Positions 8,283 to 16,859 of a stretch of DNA of 64,000 bases are shown one piece after another. Each line of letters begins with the position of its first letter. Position 1 is the first letter of the stretch. The stretch covers positions 52,575-116,574 of the forward strand of contig SVFO01000008.1 of assembly GCA_015056795.1 (NCBI GenBank). Direction: 5' to 3'. The translations under genes were made by a program, and so were the position numbers. The notes under the pieces were generated by a model that was not told the origin of the DNA, searched no databases, and saw only the letters and a program-made list of their open reading frames with translations. The DNA is from Lachnospiraceae bacterium. Lineage in GTDB: Bacteria > Bacillota > Clostridia > Lachnospirales > Lachnospiraceae.

Positions 8283-9197
8283 ATGGAACAAGGCAAAAAT
8301 AATAAGCAATTTAACCCATGGTTAATTCTTACCATCGTATTTATAGTAGGGGCGTGTATCTGCATCGGCTTTCTGATAAAATCATTTATTGATCAGAAAA
8401 ATAGAGCAGATGAGATGTCAAATTTGGTTAAGACAACGACGGAAGAGGATGAGATTCTTTCCGTGGTACCGATTGAAAGTTCTTCAGAAACCGAAAGCCC
8501 TAGCTCAGAGGTTGCCTCTTCCGAGAGCGTTGAGATTATCGCAACACCAGAACCGGAAGATCCATATGAAAAAAGCATAAGGTTGATGGAAGAAGCTGGA
8601 ATTCCTGTACCTGAACTTGAGGTGGACATCTCGAATCTTCAGGAAACGGTGAATGCAGACATTTATGCATGGATTTATATCCCTGGAACAAAGGTAAATT
8701 ATCCAGTATTGCAGCATCCTACGGATGACTCGCATTATTTGAATTATAATCTTGATGGCAGCAAAGGATATCCTGGATGCATTTACTCGGAGAAGAAGTA
8801 TAACAGTCAAGATTTTTGGGATGCCAACACGGTTCTTTATGGCCACAACATGAAGAATGGCACTATGTTTGGAAGTCTTCATAAATATGAGGACGAAGGT
8901 TTCTTTTATGAGAACCGCTATATCTACGTATATACGCAGGAAAGAGTTTTTGCCTATAAGATTTTTGCCGCGTACGTACACAGCAATGAGCATTTGCTCT
9001 ACAATAATACATTTGATGAACCCATGAAGTTCATGTATTATTTTGAAAAGGTTTTGCAGGAACGCAACATGAATCGAATTTTTGATGAAGAGGTTGAACT
9101 GACAGGAGAGGAGCATATTATTACGTTATCCACTTGTATCAATGGGAAACCGGAAAATCGGTTCTTGGTGCAAGGAGTATTGATGAATGAAGAATAA
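8283..9197 (+). CDS. srtB: Class B sortase
   Basis: This 304-residue membrane transpeptidase has a short cytoplasmic tail, one membrane helix (WLILTIVFIVGACICIGFLI) and a Ser/Glu/Pro-rich linker. The sortase domain starts near residue 120 (VNADIYAWIYIPGTKVNYPV, typical of class B). Catalytic residues visible are His188 (LYGHNMKNGTMFG), Cys285 (TLSTC) and Arg293 (ENRFLV). Clostridial class B sortases cleave (S/N/P)PxTG-type signals between T and G and attach the protein to peptidoglycan. A candidate substrate with PKTG is encoded 1.2 kb downstream. The ribosome binding site is weak (AGGTG, 16 nt away), but a later start would lose the membrane anchor. Confidence 0.93.
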   Translation: MEQGKNNKQFNPWLILTIVFIVGACICIGFLIKSFIDQKNRADEMSNLVKTTTEEDEILSVVPIESSSETESPSSEVASSESVEIIATPEPEDPYEKSIRLMEEAGIPVPELEVDISNLQETVNADIYAWIYIPGTKVNYPVLQHPTDDSHYLNYNLDGSKGYPGCIYSEKKYNSQDFWDANTVLYGHNMKNGTMFGSLHKYEDEGFFYENRYIYVYTQERVFAYKIFAAYVHSNEHLLYNNTFDEPMKFMYYFEKVLQERNMNRIFDEEVELTGEEHIITLSTCINGKPENRFLVQGVLMNEE

Positions 9198-10317
9198 TTT
9201 TAAAATTCACCGTATCGTATTAAAGGTTTTATTATGGCTGGTGATCATCTCTGCAGTCGGATTTCTTGTATTTGTTGGATTGCAGGTTTCTGGTAAAAAT
9301 AGATTATATAAAAAGAGTGCCAATAAGCGCCCTGATTTGAATGTTGCTTCCGTCACGTGGGAAGAGGATGAGACCACGGAAGAGGGCGAAGGCAGCGAAC
9401 AGACAAGTGCATCCATTCCCATTCTCCAAACAGAGGATGAAGGTGAGAACTGGGAGGAAGGAGACCTTCGATATAAAGGTGTTCATTACCGATATAATGA
9501 CGAAATGCTCACCTTCCTGTTTATGGGAATTGATAAAAAGAAGGGAACGGTCAAGGAAGCAAAGAATGGTATAGACGGAGGCCAATCAGATGCCATGTTT
9601 TTAATGGCACTGAATCCGAAAACGAAAGAAGCTACTCTGATTAACATTAATCGCGATACCATGACGGATATTGACGTTTATACTGAAACGGGTGTCTTCC
9701 TTGCAACGATGAAGAGACAGATTACCCTTCAGCATGGTTATGGCGATGGCAAGGAGATCAGCTGCGAAAGAAGTGTTTCGGCAGTTTCCAAATTGTTTTA
9801 TAACTTACCCATTCATGGATATTGTGCCATTAATCTTGAAGCAGTGCCGAAGATTAATGATGCCGTGGGCGGCGTAGACGTGGTTGCCCTGGAAGACGTA
9901 AAGGAAGGCTCCAAAACGATCTTCAAGGAGGGCCAGAAGGTTCATTTGTCGGGTAAATTTGCAACACTTTACGTACAGTCCCGCGATGATAGCTTTGGAA
10001 GTGCCGGGAGGCGCGCGGAGCGACAGAAGCAATATGTAGTAGCCTATGCGGATGCCGCGAGGGCTGCCATGAAAAAGAATGTTACCGTATTGGTTGATTT
10101 GTTTAAGACCATTAGTAAATATATGGTTACGGACATCACGGTTGATGAAGTCAGTTATTTTTCCACACAGGTTGCTGATTATAAATTTGACGGCAGTCGC
10201 ATGTATTCCCTTCAGGGAGAGACCAAGATGGGTGAGGAGCATGAAGAGTTTTATGCAGATGAAAAGGCCCTGTTTGAGTTAATCCTGAAAGTATACTATG
10301 ATGTCATTGATGACTAA
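9187..10317 (+). CDS. LytR-CpsA-Psr (LCP) family protein
   Basis: LCP proteins are extracytoplasmic phosphotransferases that attach lipid-linked glycopolymers to peptidoglycan. This 376-residue protein has an N-terminal membrane helix (VLLWLVIISAVGFLVFVGLQV), an acidic linker, and an LCP domain from LTFLFMGIDKK. It contains DGGQSDAMFLMALNP, INRDTMTDIDVY, NDAVGGVDVV and RAERQKQYV. The usual SIPRDT is replaced by NINRDTM, so it is a divergent member. The gene overlaps srtB by 11 nt, with AAGGAG 8 nt before the ATG. Coupling to sortase suggests it modifies the wall glycan near sortase-anchored proteins; that link is inference. Confidence 0.88.
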   Translation: MKNNFKIHRIVLKVLLWLVIISAVGFLVFVGLQVSGKNRLYKKSANKRPDLNVASVTWEEDETTEEGEGSEQTSASIPILQTEDEGENWEEGDLRYKGVHYRYNDEMLTFLFMGIDKKKGTVKEAKNGIDGGQSDAMFLMALNPKTKEATLININRDTMTDIDVYTETGVFLATMKRQITLQHGYGDGKEISCERSVSAVSKLFYNLPIHGYCAINLEAVPKINDAVGGVDVVALEDVKEGSKTIFKEGQKVHLSGKFATLYVQSRDDSFGSAGRRAERQKQYVVAYADAARAAMKKNVTVLVDLFKTISKYMVTDITVDEVSYFSTQVADYKFDGSRMYSLQGETKMGEEHEEFYADEKALFELILKVYYDVIDD

Positions 10318-10381
10318 TTTGGTATTAGGCCGCAAGGCTTGATATAACCACATGATTCTTAAAGAAAGGAGGACCAATCCA

Positions 10382-10987
10382 ATGAAAAAGTTTGTTAGAT
10401 CTATTGCTTTAACCTTAGCTGCAGTTTTGGTATTCGGTATGACTGTTTTTGCAGCTACCAGCACCGAGACTACCAACACCAGCTTCTCTGACGTTGAGCA
10501 GAAGCTTTTTGATGATGCTATCGCAATCAGCTATGCTACAAAGACGGATGGTGTTACTGTAGGCCCTGTAAGCGCTGACTGGCTTACTCGTGCAAAGGAG
10601 TATGTTGCTACTCATCCCAATGTAATTAAGGGTGAAGTGCTTACTGTCGTTGATTTCAGATCCGCTGGTGCTGCTACCGTAACCTTCAATACCAAGTATT
10701 TCACGGGCGAGGGACCTTTCTATGTTCTTCACTACTATGCTAAGGATTGGGAGACTGGTGCGTATGATAAGGAAGCATGGGAGCTGATCCCTGTTACCAA
10801 GAACGCTGATGGAACTTTCTCCTTCACTTGTAATAGCTTCTCTCCTTTCGCATTAATTACTGGAACTGCTGGCTCTGCTGTTGTAGCTCCTAAGACTGGT
10901 GAAGTTATTGCTATTTCTGCAATCCTTGCTCTCATTATGATGGCAGGTGCAGTTGTTTGCGCTAAGAAGGCTCGCCTTCAGAAATAA
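10382..10987 (+). CDS. Small secreted protein with C-terminal PKTG sorting signal
   Basis: This 201-residue protein of unknown family has a signal peptide (MKKFVRSIALTLAAVLVFG, cleavage probably near FAA) and a compact middle domain. Its C-terminus reads APKTGE (P170-E174), then a hydrophobic stretch (AISAILALIMMAGAVVC) and a positive tail (KKARLQK). That is the three-part cell-wall sorting signal, of the (x)PxTG kind used by clostridial class B sortases. A strong AAAGGAGG lies about 10 nt before ATG 10382; the in-frame ATG at 10352 precedes that site and is rejected. The codon choice is plain and the gene looks highly expressed. It lies 64 nt after the LCP gene. Confidence 0.8.
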   Translation: MKKFVRSIALTLAAVLVFGMTVFAATSTETTNTSFSDVEQKLFDDAIAISYATKTDGVTVGPVSADWLTRAKEYVATHPNVIKGEVLTVVDFRSAGAATVTFNTKYFTGEGPFYVLHYYAKDWETGAYDKEAWELIPVTKNADGTFSFTCNSFSPFALITGTAGSAVVAPKTGEVIAISAILALIMMAGAVVCAKKARLQK

Positions 10988-10989
10988 TG

Positions 10990-11031
10990 AAAGAACGTTT
11001 ATCGTTCTTTATGATTAATCATGCATGATTA
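10990..11031 (+). terminator. Hairpin pair after the PKTG protein gene
   Basis: AAAGAACG/CGTTCTTT (8-bp stem, 5-nt loop) starts 3 nt after the stop codon. The perfect palindrome TAATCATGCATGATTA (11016-11031) follows. The T-rich tract at 11038-11075 makes termination here plausible, but there is no classical T-run directly after the stem. Confidence 0.5.
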
Positions 11032-11086
11032 GTTAAGTATTTTTGTATTTTGTATTTAGTTTTTCTTTACGACATGTGGTTTTCTT

Positions 11087-11122
11087 GTGGAGTCATGTCG
11101 GGGCAACCTGACATGACCCCAC
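11087..11122 (+). other. 13-bp inverted repeat upstream of the pheST T-box
   Basis: GTGGAGTCATGTC (11087-11099) and GACATGACCCCAC (11110-11122) pair at 12 of 13 positions across a 10-nt loop. No T-run follows on either strand, so it is not an ordinary terminator. It may lie in the leader or act at the DNA level. Confidence 0.55.
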
Positions 11123-11139
11123 GGGATAAAGAAAAAGGC

Positions 11140-11432
11140 TATGAAGGTGTAAACAGACCAAATTGGTCGCTGTAGAAACTCATTTTCCTAAACATTCCAG
11201 AGAGGGAACGCCACCGGCTGAAAGCTTCCCAGGTAAAGATGAGTTTTCGAATTTCCCACTGGAGCTGCTTTGATGAAGATTTTATGATTGCTAGTCGAAG
11301 CCGGAAGCAACCGTTATCAGCGTTTGAGTGCCTGAGTGGACATTAAGAAATGGAAATTCGGGAATTAGGGTGGTACCGCGTAGAAGATGAATTTACGTCC
11401 CTTACACAGATGTTTGTGTAAAGGGCTTTTTT
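11140..11432 (+). promoter_or_regulatory. T-box leader of pheST (tRNA-Phe sensing)
   Basis: The T-box sequence AGGGTGGTACCGCG (11367-11380) is exact. It is followed by the terminator stem CCCTTACACA / TGTGTAAAGGG (11399-11425) and a T-run to 11432. Upstream, AAACTCAT (11176-11183) pairs with ATGAGTTT (11239-11246) to form a Stem I helix, and the apical part carries AGAGAGGG. Phe TTC triplets lie just 3' of that helix (11246-11248 and 11253-11255), where the specifier is expected. Uncharged tRNA-Phe should stabilise the antiterminator and switch on pheS-pheT. The 5' limit is approximate and I see no convincing promoter. Confidence 0.93.
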
Positions 11433-11463
11433 AATTTAAAAAACAGAAAGGATGTAGAAAAAC

Positions 11464-12492
11464 ATGAGTGAATCATTTGGCGAAATCAAACAGGAAATAA
11501 TGGATGGCATTGAACAGCTGGCTAGTTCTAAGGCTGTCTATGAATTCAAAAAACAGTTCTTGGATTCCAAGGCTGGAAAAATAGGCCTTTTAATGAAGGA
11601 GATGAAAAACATTGCTCCTGAGGAGAGGGCAAATTTTGGTAAGCGCGTCAACGAATTAAAGGAGTGGGCGCAGCAGCGTTTTACGGAGCTGGATGAGAAG
11701 ATGCGAGCGAGGGAGCTTGAGCTTCGTTACGAGTCCGAAAAGATTGACGTGACGGAACCCGCTGCAGAGATGAAGGCTGGAAATCTGCATCCCATCACGC
11801 AGATGAGAAATGAAATTATCGACGTGTTCTCGGGCATGGGCTTTGAGGTCGTTGAAAATAAAGAGATCGAGAATGATTATTACAATTTTACGGCGCTGAA
11901 TACGCCAAAGGATCACCCTGCAAGAGACATGCAGGATACCTTCTATCTTTCTCCTGAATTTCTTCTGGCAACGCAGACCTCTGCAGCTCAGATTCACACC
12001 ATGGAGGCAAAGAAACCGCCCATCAAGATTCTTTGCCCTGGTAAGGTATTCCGTTCCGATGATGATGCAACGCATTCCCCCATGTTCCATCAGATGGAGG
12101 GCCTTGTTGTTGACAAAAAGATCACGCTTTGCGATCTTAAGGGAACGCTGGATGCCTTTGTTCAGAAGATTTATGGAGAAGGCACGACAACGAGACTTCG
12201 CCCTTCTTATTTCCCGTTTACCGAGCCTTCAGTTGAGGTTGACGTCAGCTGCTTTGAGTGCGGTGGTAAGGGCTGTAAGCTCTGCAAGGGAACTGGTTGG
12301 ATTGAGATTCTTGGCGCAGGTGTCGTAAACCGCAAGGTGCTTCAAAATTGTGGCATTGATCCTGATGAGTACAGCGGACTGGCCTTTGGTATCGGACTGG
12401 AGCGTGCAACCATGCTGAAGTATGGTATCAACAACATTAAGCTTTTGTTTGAGTCCGACATAAAAGTGCTGGAACAGATTGACAATAATTAG
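11464..12492 (+). CDS. pheS: Phenylalanyl-tRNA synthetase, alpha subunit
   Basis: This 342-residue catalytic subunit of the (alpha-beta)2 enzyme charges tRNA-Phe. It has an N-terminal coiled coil, then class II motif 2 ([19 protein letters not shown]) and motif 3 ([14 protein letters not shown]). The [17 protein letters not shown] segment is usual in Firmicute PheS. GAAAGGATG precedes the ATG. Expression is under the T-box upstream, and pheT follows with a start 19 nt beyond the stop. Confidence 0.97.
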   Translation: MSESFGEIKQEIMDGIEQLASSKAVYEFKKQFLDSKAGKIGLLMKEMKNIAPEERANFGKRVNELKEWAQQRFTELDEKMRARELELRYESEKIDVTEPAAEMKAGNLHPITQMRNEIIDVFSGMGFEVVENKEIENDYYNFTALNTPKDHPARDMQDTFYLSPEFLLATQTSAAQIHTMEAKKPPIKILCPGKVFRSDDDATHSPMFHQMEGLVVDKKITLCDLKGTLDAFVQKIYGEGTTTRLRPSYFPFTEPSVEVDVSCFECGGKGCKLCKGTGWIEILGAGVVNRKVLQNCGIDPDEYSGLAFGIGLERATMLKYGINNIKLLFESDIKVLEQIDNN

Positions 12493-12511
12493 TGGATGGG
12501 AGGAAAAAGTC

Positions 12512-14932
12512 ATGTTAGTACCTTTGAGCTGGTTAAAGGAATACGTAGATATAAATGTTAGTGCCCAGGAGCTGGAAAAGAAGCTGTTTTCCTGTGGATT
12601 TGAAGTAGAAGAATTAAATGAAGTTGGCAAGGACGTCAGTAATGTCGTTGTTGGTTACGTGGAGGAGTGTGAGCCCATTCCTGAAACGCATTTGCATGTT
12701 TGCAAGGTAAATGCAGGAAGTCATGGAAGCTTTCAGGTTTGCTGTGGTGCAGACAACGTAAAGGCGGGTGGAAAGTATCCCGTTGCTCTTGTGGGAGCTA
12801 CCGTATATGCAACGGCGAAGGATCATAAGACCGTAGAAGGCGTTATGACGATCAAGAAGGGCAAGCTTCGCGGCTATGAATCCGAAGGTATGCTTTGCTC
12901 TGGCGTGGAGCTTGGCGTTTCTGAGGACATGTTCCCTGGTGCAGGCTACAACGGCCTTTTGGTGCTGCCGGAGGATGCTGAGATTGGTGCGGACATAAAG
13001 CCGATTTTAGGCCTTGACGATTGGATTTTTGACGTTTCCATTACGGCAAACAGACCAGACTGCCAAAGCATTCTTGGTCTTGCAAGAGAGGTTGCTGCGG
13101 TTTTGGATCAGCCTCTCAAGGAGCCGTCCTATGAATATCATGAGACCGAGGTGAAAAAGGATGGCTTCACCGTATCCGTGACGGCACCTGATTTGTGCCC
13201 TCGCTACATTGGACATTATGTCTATGACGTGACCATCGGAGAGTCACCTCTTTGGATGAAGCGCAGACTTGCGCTAGTGGGACAGGCATCTATCTCCAAT
13301 ATTGTTGACATTACGAATTATGTCATGCTGGAGCAGGGCCAACCCATGCATGCCTTTGACTCGGAGTATATTGAGGGCAATGAGATCATTGTTCGCCGCG
13401 CAGGAGATGGCGAGAAGATTACGACGCTGGATGAGCAGGAATATGTTTTGAATTCCAATCATCTCGTAATTTGCGATGGAAAGAAGCCCGTTGCACTTGC
13501 TGGTGTCATGGGGGGCCTTAATTCTGAAATCCGCGATACGACAAAGGCCGTATTGTTTGAGTCTGCAAAATTCGCGCGTGACAACATTCGTAAGACCTCC
13601 AGAGCCCTGGGCAAGAGAACGGATGCGAGCGCTAAATATGAGAAGGGTGTGGATGAGTATTCAACCGTACATGCCATGAAGAGAGCGCTTCACCTGATCG
13701 AGGAGCTTGGCTGTGGAAAGGTGTCTTCAACTCACGTAGACGTAAATACGGGAAATTCCATTCAGCCTCGTGAAATGAAGGTAAGCCTGAAGAAGGTAAA
13801 TGATGTCCTTGGCATTGACGTTCCCGAGGCAGACGTTCTTCACATCATGAAGAATTTGAATTTTGATCCTGCCATTGCAGGAGATGAGCTCACCATTCAG
13901 GTTCCTGCATATCGTGAGGACATGGATTCCTATCCTGACGTTGCTGAGGAAGTAATCCGTATGTATGGCTATGAGCATGTCATTCCTACCTTTATGCCTG
14001 GCGCCGTGGTGACCACGGGCGGCATGAATGCAAAGCAGAGAAAGGAACTGAAGCTGAAAAAGGATTTGTGCACGACGGGAGCATACGAGTGCATTCATTA
14101 TTCCTTCTTCTCACCATCAGATCTTGACCTGCTGAGACTTCCGAAGGATGCACCTGAGAGACAAGCAATTCGCATTTTGAATCCCATCAATGAGGAGCTT
14201 TCCTTGATGAGAACGACCTTGGCTGCTTCCATGCTGAATGCCATTAGCCGCAACCAGAAAAAGGGAAATCTTTCTGGTAGATTGTATGAGATTGGCAAGA
14301 AATTTATTGCAAAGGAGCTTCCTTTGACGGAATATCCTGATGAGCGCGAAACCTTGTGTATTGGTGTATTTGGCGAGAAGGAGAGCTTTTTCACGCTGAA
14401 GGGCATGGCGGAAAAGGTTGCTGAGAGCCTCTATGTAAGCTTTGAGTATATTCCTGCAAAGAAGAGCTTCCTGCATCCCTATCAGACGGCAAAGATTGTT
14501 TGCAATGGAACTGAGATCGGCTGGATGGGCAAGGTTGCTTATCCCGTGGCAGAGCAGCTGGATCTTAGGACAGATGCATACCTTCTGGAGATTGATCTTA
14601 AGACCCTGGGACAGCTCCCTTGCGGCAAGGCAAGCTTTGAGCCCCTGCCGAAGTTCCCTGGCGAGAGCCGCGACCTGGCACTCGTAATGGATAAGGCATT
14701 GACCTGTGGACAGATCGAGGAATGCATCCGCAATTCCTGCCAGTATGCTAAGGGCATTAAGCTCTTTGACAAATATGAGGGAGCGCCGATTCCTCCAACC
14801 AAGAAGAGCATGGCATTCACCGTGGACTTCGTTCCTGGACAGGAGCCGTTTGAGGCTGATTCCGTGGATCATTTCGTGAAGAAGATTTTGAAGAACCTGA
14901 AGAATCAGCTTGACGTGGATTTGCGTAGCTAA
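12512..14932 (+). CDS. pheT: Phenylalanyl-tRNA synthetase, beta subunit
   Basis: This 806-residue beta subunit has the N-terminus MLVPLSWLKEYVDI, a tRNA-binding EMAP-like domain (residues about 40-150), B3/B4 editing, B5 and class II-like domains, and a C-terminal anticodon-binding domain (FPGESRDLALVMD). The ATG at 12512 has GGGAGG 8 nt upstream. The earlier in-frame ATG at 12479 overlaps pheS and lacks a site. It belongs to the T-box controlled pheST operon, which ends at the terminator after 14955. Confidence 0.97.
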   Translation: MLVPLSWLKEYVDINVSAQELEKKLFSCGFEVEELNEVGKDVSNVVVGYVEECEPIPETHLHVCKVNAGSHGSFQVCCGADNVKAGGKYPVALVGATVYATAKDHKTVEGVMTIKKGKLRGYESEGMLCSGVELGVSEDMFPGAGYNGLLVLPEDAEIGADIKPILGLDDWIFDVSITANRPDCQSILGLAREVAAVLDQPLKEPSYEYHETEVKKDGFTVSVTAPDLCPRYIGHYVYDVTIGESPLWMKRRLALVGQASISNIVDITNYVMLEQGQPMHAFDSEYIEGNEIIVRRAGDGEKITTLDEQEYVLNSNHLVICDGKKPVALAGVMGGLNSEIRDTTKAVLFESAKFARDNIRKTSRALGKRTDASAKYEKGVDEYSTVHAMKRALHLIEELGCGKVSSTHVDVNTGNSIQPREMKVSLKKVNDVLGIDVPEADVLHIMKNLNFDPAIAGDELTIQVPAYREDMDSYPDVAEEVIRMYGYEHVIPTFMPGAVVTTGGMNAKQRKELKLKKDLCTTGAYECIHYSFFSPSDLDLLRLPKDAPERQAIRILNPINEELSLMRTTLAASMLNAISRNQKKGNLSGRLYEIGKKFIAKELPLTEYPDERETLCIGVFGEKESFFTLKGMAEKVAESLYVSFEYIPAKKSFLHPYQTAKIVCNGTEIGWMGKVAYPVAEQLDLRTDAYLLEIDLKTLGQLPCGKASFEPLPKFPGESRDLALVMDKALTCGQIEECIRNSCQYAKGIKLFDKYEGAPIPPTKKSMAFTVDFVPGQEPFEADSVDHFVKKILKNLKNQLDVDLRS

Positions 14933-14954
14933 TATCGCTTTTTCTAAAACATAC

Positions 14955-15016
14955 AAAACCTTTACCAATCTTTTTAATAAATTCTATCAAAAGGTTGGCA
15001 AAGGTTTTTGTTTTTG
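14955..15016 (+). terminator. Rho-independent terminator of pheST
   Basis: AAAACCTTTACCAA pairs with TTGGCAAAGGTTTT across a long A/T-rich loop and is followed by a T-rich tail. Confidence 0.8.
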
Positions 15017-15064
15017 TGGGTAATCTATTGAATTTGGGTGATTTGGGTGGGGATGAAATAGGGT

Positions 15065-15093
15065 TTGCTAATTTGGCTTAAATATAGTATAAT
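15065..15093 (+). promoter_or_regulatory. Sigma-A promoter of the first glycan cluster
   Basis: TTGCTA (15065-15070), 17-nt spacer, TATAAT (15088-15093), 45 nt before the first gene of the cluster. Confidence 0.6.
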
Positions 15094-15137
15094 AATTTGG
15101 GATTTTTCTAGAGATTTGAAGGAATCAGGGGTTAGGG

Positions 15138-16859
15138 ATGGAAGAGAAGGCAGGATGGAAGAGAATAGGGAAGGCTGAGTGGTTGTGCCCAGGGATTCAT
15201 TTTGTGCTGTCTTTTTTTTATGAGTGGCTGATTCTTCTTTTGAAACCTGAAGTGATCACGGTGGCAGCGTACGCAAAGGATCCCTCAATTAGCGACGGAC
15301 TTGAAAGGGCTATGGCCTATGGGATTTCGAAGGTGATGGCGGGGCTCTTTATTTTTCTGGGCTGGCGTCTCGCTTTTTATGTCGTGAAGCATTGGAAGGG
15401 GGATAAGACGCTGCATCGATTTTTTGTGTTTTATGCGATTGGCGGCGTGATGCTTTTGCTGTTATGGCCCAACATTTTTGAACGCAGCATAGATAATTAC
15501 ATGACCTATACCTATGCCATTCGTCTCTATCCAGAGTATTGGCACAATATCTACACAAGCTGTGTTTATACCGCGTGCCTGATGGTTTTGCCGCATCCCT
15601 TTGCGATCACCATGGTCCATTGGACGTTTTTTGTTTTCCTTCTGGCCTATGTATTTTACCGCATGAAGCAGGAGGAAGGATTCCGAAAGGGCAGCCATCG
15701 CTTTCTATTTTTGATCTTTTTGATCCCTGGCATTTTTCCCTTGATGACGGATCCTTTTCGGACAGAGTTTTATGCCATGCTTTGCATCTATTTTGTGACA
15801 ACAGTATTGCTAGACGCCATTGGACAAAAGGAGTATACCACAAAGCGCATGCTCGTCATGGCGATCTGCTGTGCATTCATGGCGGTTTGGCGGACGGAAG
15901 GGGTTATTCTAGGTGGTTTGGGTTTTCTTACCGTTGTACTTTTCCTGAGAAAGGATTCTCTGATAAAGAAGGCGGTATGGATGATAGGCTTTATCGCACT
16001 TTTCCTTTTGGTTTCTGCACCGCAAAAGCTTGGAAATCAAAAGTATTATGGGAGCGATTATTCCATCATGAATTCCTTCGCATCCCTCCGAAATATTTTG
16101 AATTCTAAGGATGCAAATGTATCCTATGAGGGTGCGGAAGCAGATCTTAGTGCCATAGAAGCGGTCGTGCCGATCGAGGCAATTCGGGAATATGGCGATG
16201 ACGGTTACCGCCGCTATAACTCCATGAATGGAAATACGGACATCAATCAGTCCGTGACCTCGTATGCCGAGGGAGAGGCCTATGTCAAGGCATATTATAG
16301 GATTGTGCTTCACAATCCAGTCATCTATCTTCGCACGCAGCTGGGGATGCTTGCACAGGCTTTACGCATTCGCAGCTATGGCTATGTTGTTCCCTATGAC
16401 GGGGAGCTTTCGGGAGAATATCCCAATTGGACATTTCCAATTTGGCAATATGGCATGGATGATTTAAACGGGGCCTTTTTGGTAAAGAGATGGTCAAATT
16501 TTGGGCTGCGCAATCATATAAAGCAGGTGTTCTATTCTGCTAAGGATGTTGCAGAGCAATTCTTAATTAGGATTCGTGTTATTCCCCTTCTTTTGTTGCT
16601 GATTCCGATGGCGTTGATCGTCATCTTTATCAAGGAATTTGTGGACATATGGAAGATGCGGGGGAAAATCGAGAAGCGCTCTTGGTGTTTTCTGTTTTTC
16701 ATCGTAACACTGTTGGGGCAATTCGCAGCGATTGTTTTGTTTATGCCTGTGGGTGCGGCTAATTATTTCCATGCATTCCATTTTTGCTCGTTTATGTTAT
16801 GTTTCATTTATTTCTGTTGGTTAAAGGATAGAAGCAATGGGGAAAGAGCAGCAAGCTAA
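15138..16859 (+). CDS. Polytopic membrane protein, GT-C-like, paralog 1
   Basis: I do not recognise a named family. This 573-residue protein has about 11-12 hydrophobic segments. After the second or third helix comes an outer loop SIDNYMTYTYAIRLYPEYWH, followed later by PFRTEFYAMLCIYF and FMAVWRTEGVILGG. A long hydrophilic region (YYGSDYSIMNSFASLRN to about residue 400) precedes the C-terminal helices. An acidic residue in the first outer loop followed by a His-containing segment recalls GT-C glycosyltransferases, which use polyprenyl-phosphate sugars. That is inference. It is a paralog of the next gene, and a GT2 enzyme follows in the same operon. Confidence 0.75.
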   Translation: MEEKAGWKRIGKAEWLCPGIHFVLSFFYEWLILLLKPEVITVAAYAKDPSISDGLERAMAYGISKVMAGLFIFLGWRLAFYVVKHWKGDKTLHRFFVFYAIGGVMLLLLWPNIFERSIDNYMTYTYAIRLYPEYWHNIYTSCVYTACLMVLPHPFAITMVHWTFFVFLLAYVFYRMKQEEGFRKGSHRFLFLIFLIPGIFPLMTDPFRTEFYAMLCIYFVTTVLLDAIGQKEYTTKRMLVMAICCAFMAVWRTEGVILGGLGFLTVVLFLRKDSLIKKAVWMIGFIALFLLVSAPQKLGNQKYYGSDYSIMNSFASLRNILNSKDANVSYEGAEADLSAIEAVVPIEAIREYGDDGYRRYNSMNGNTDINQSVTSYAEGEAYVKAYYRIVLHNPVIYLRTQLGMLAQALRIRSYGYVVPYDGELSGEYPNWTFPIWQYGMDDLNGAFLVKRWSNFGLRNHIKQVFYSAKDVAEQFLIRIRVIPLLLLLIPMALIVIFIKEFVDIWKMRGKIEKRSWCFLFFIVTLLGQFAAIVLFMPVGAANYFHAFHFCSFMLCFIYFCWLKDRSNGERAAS

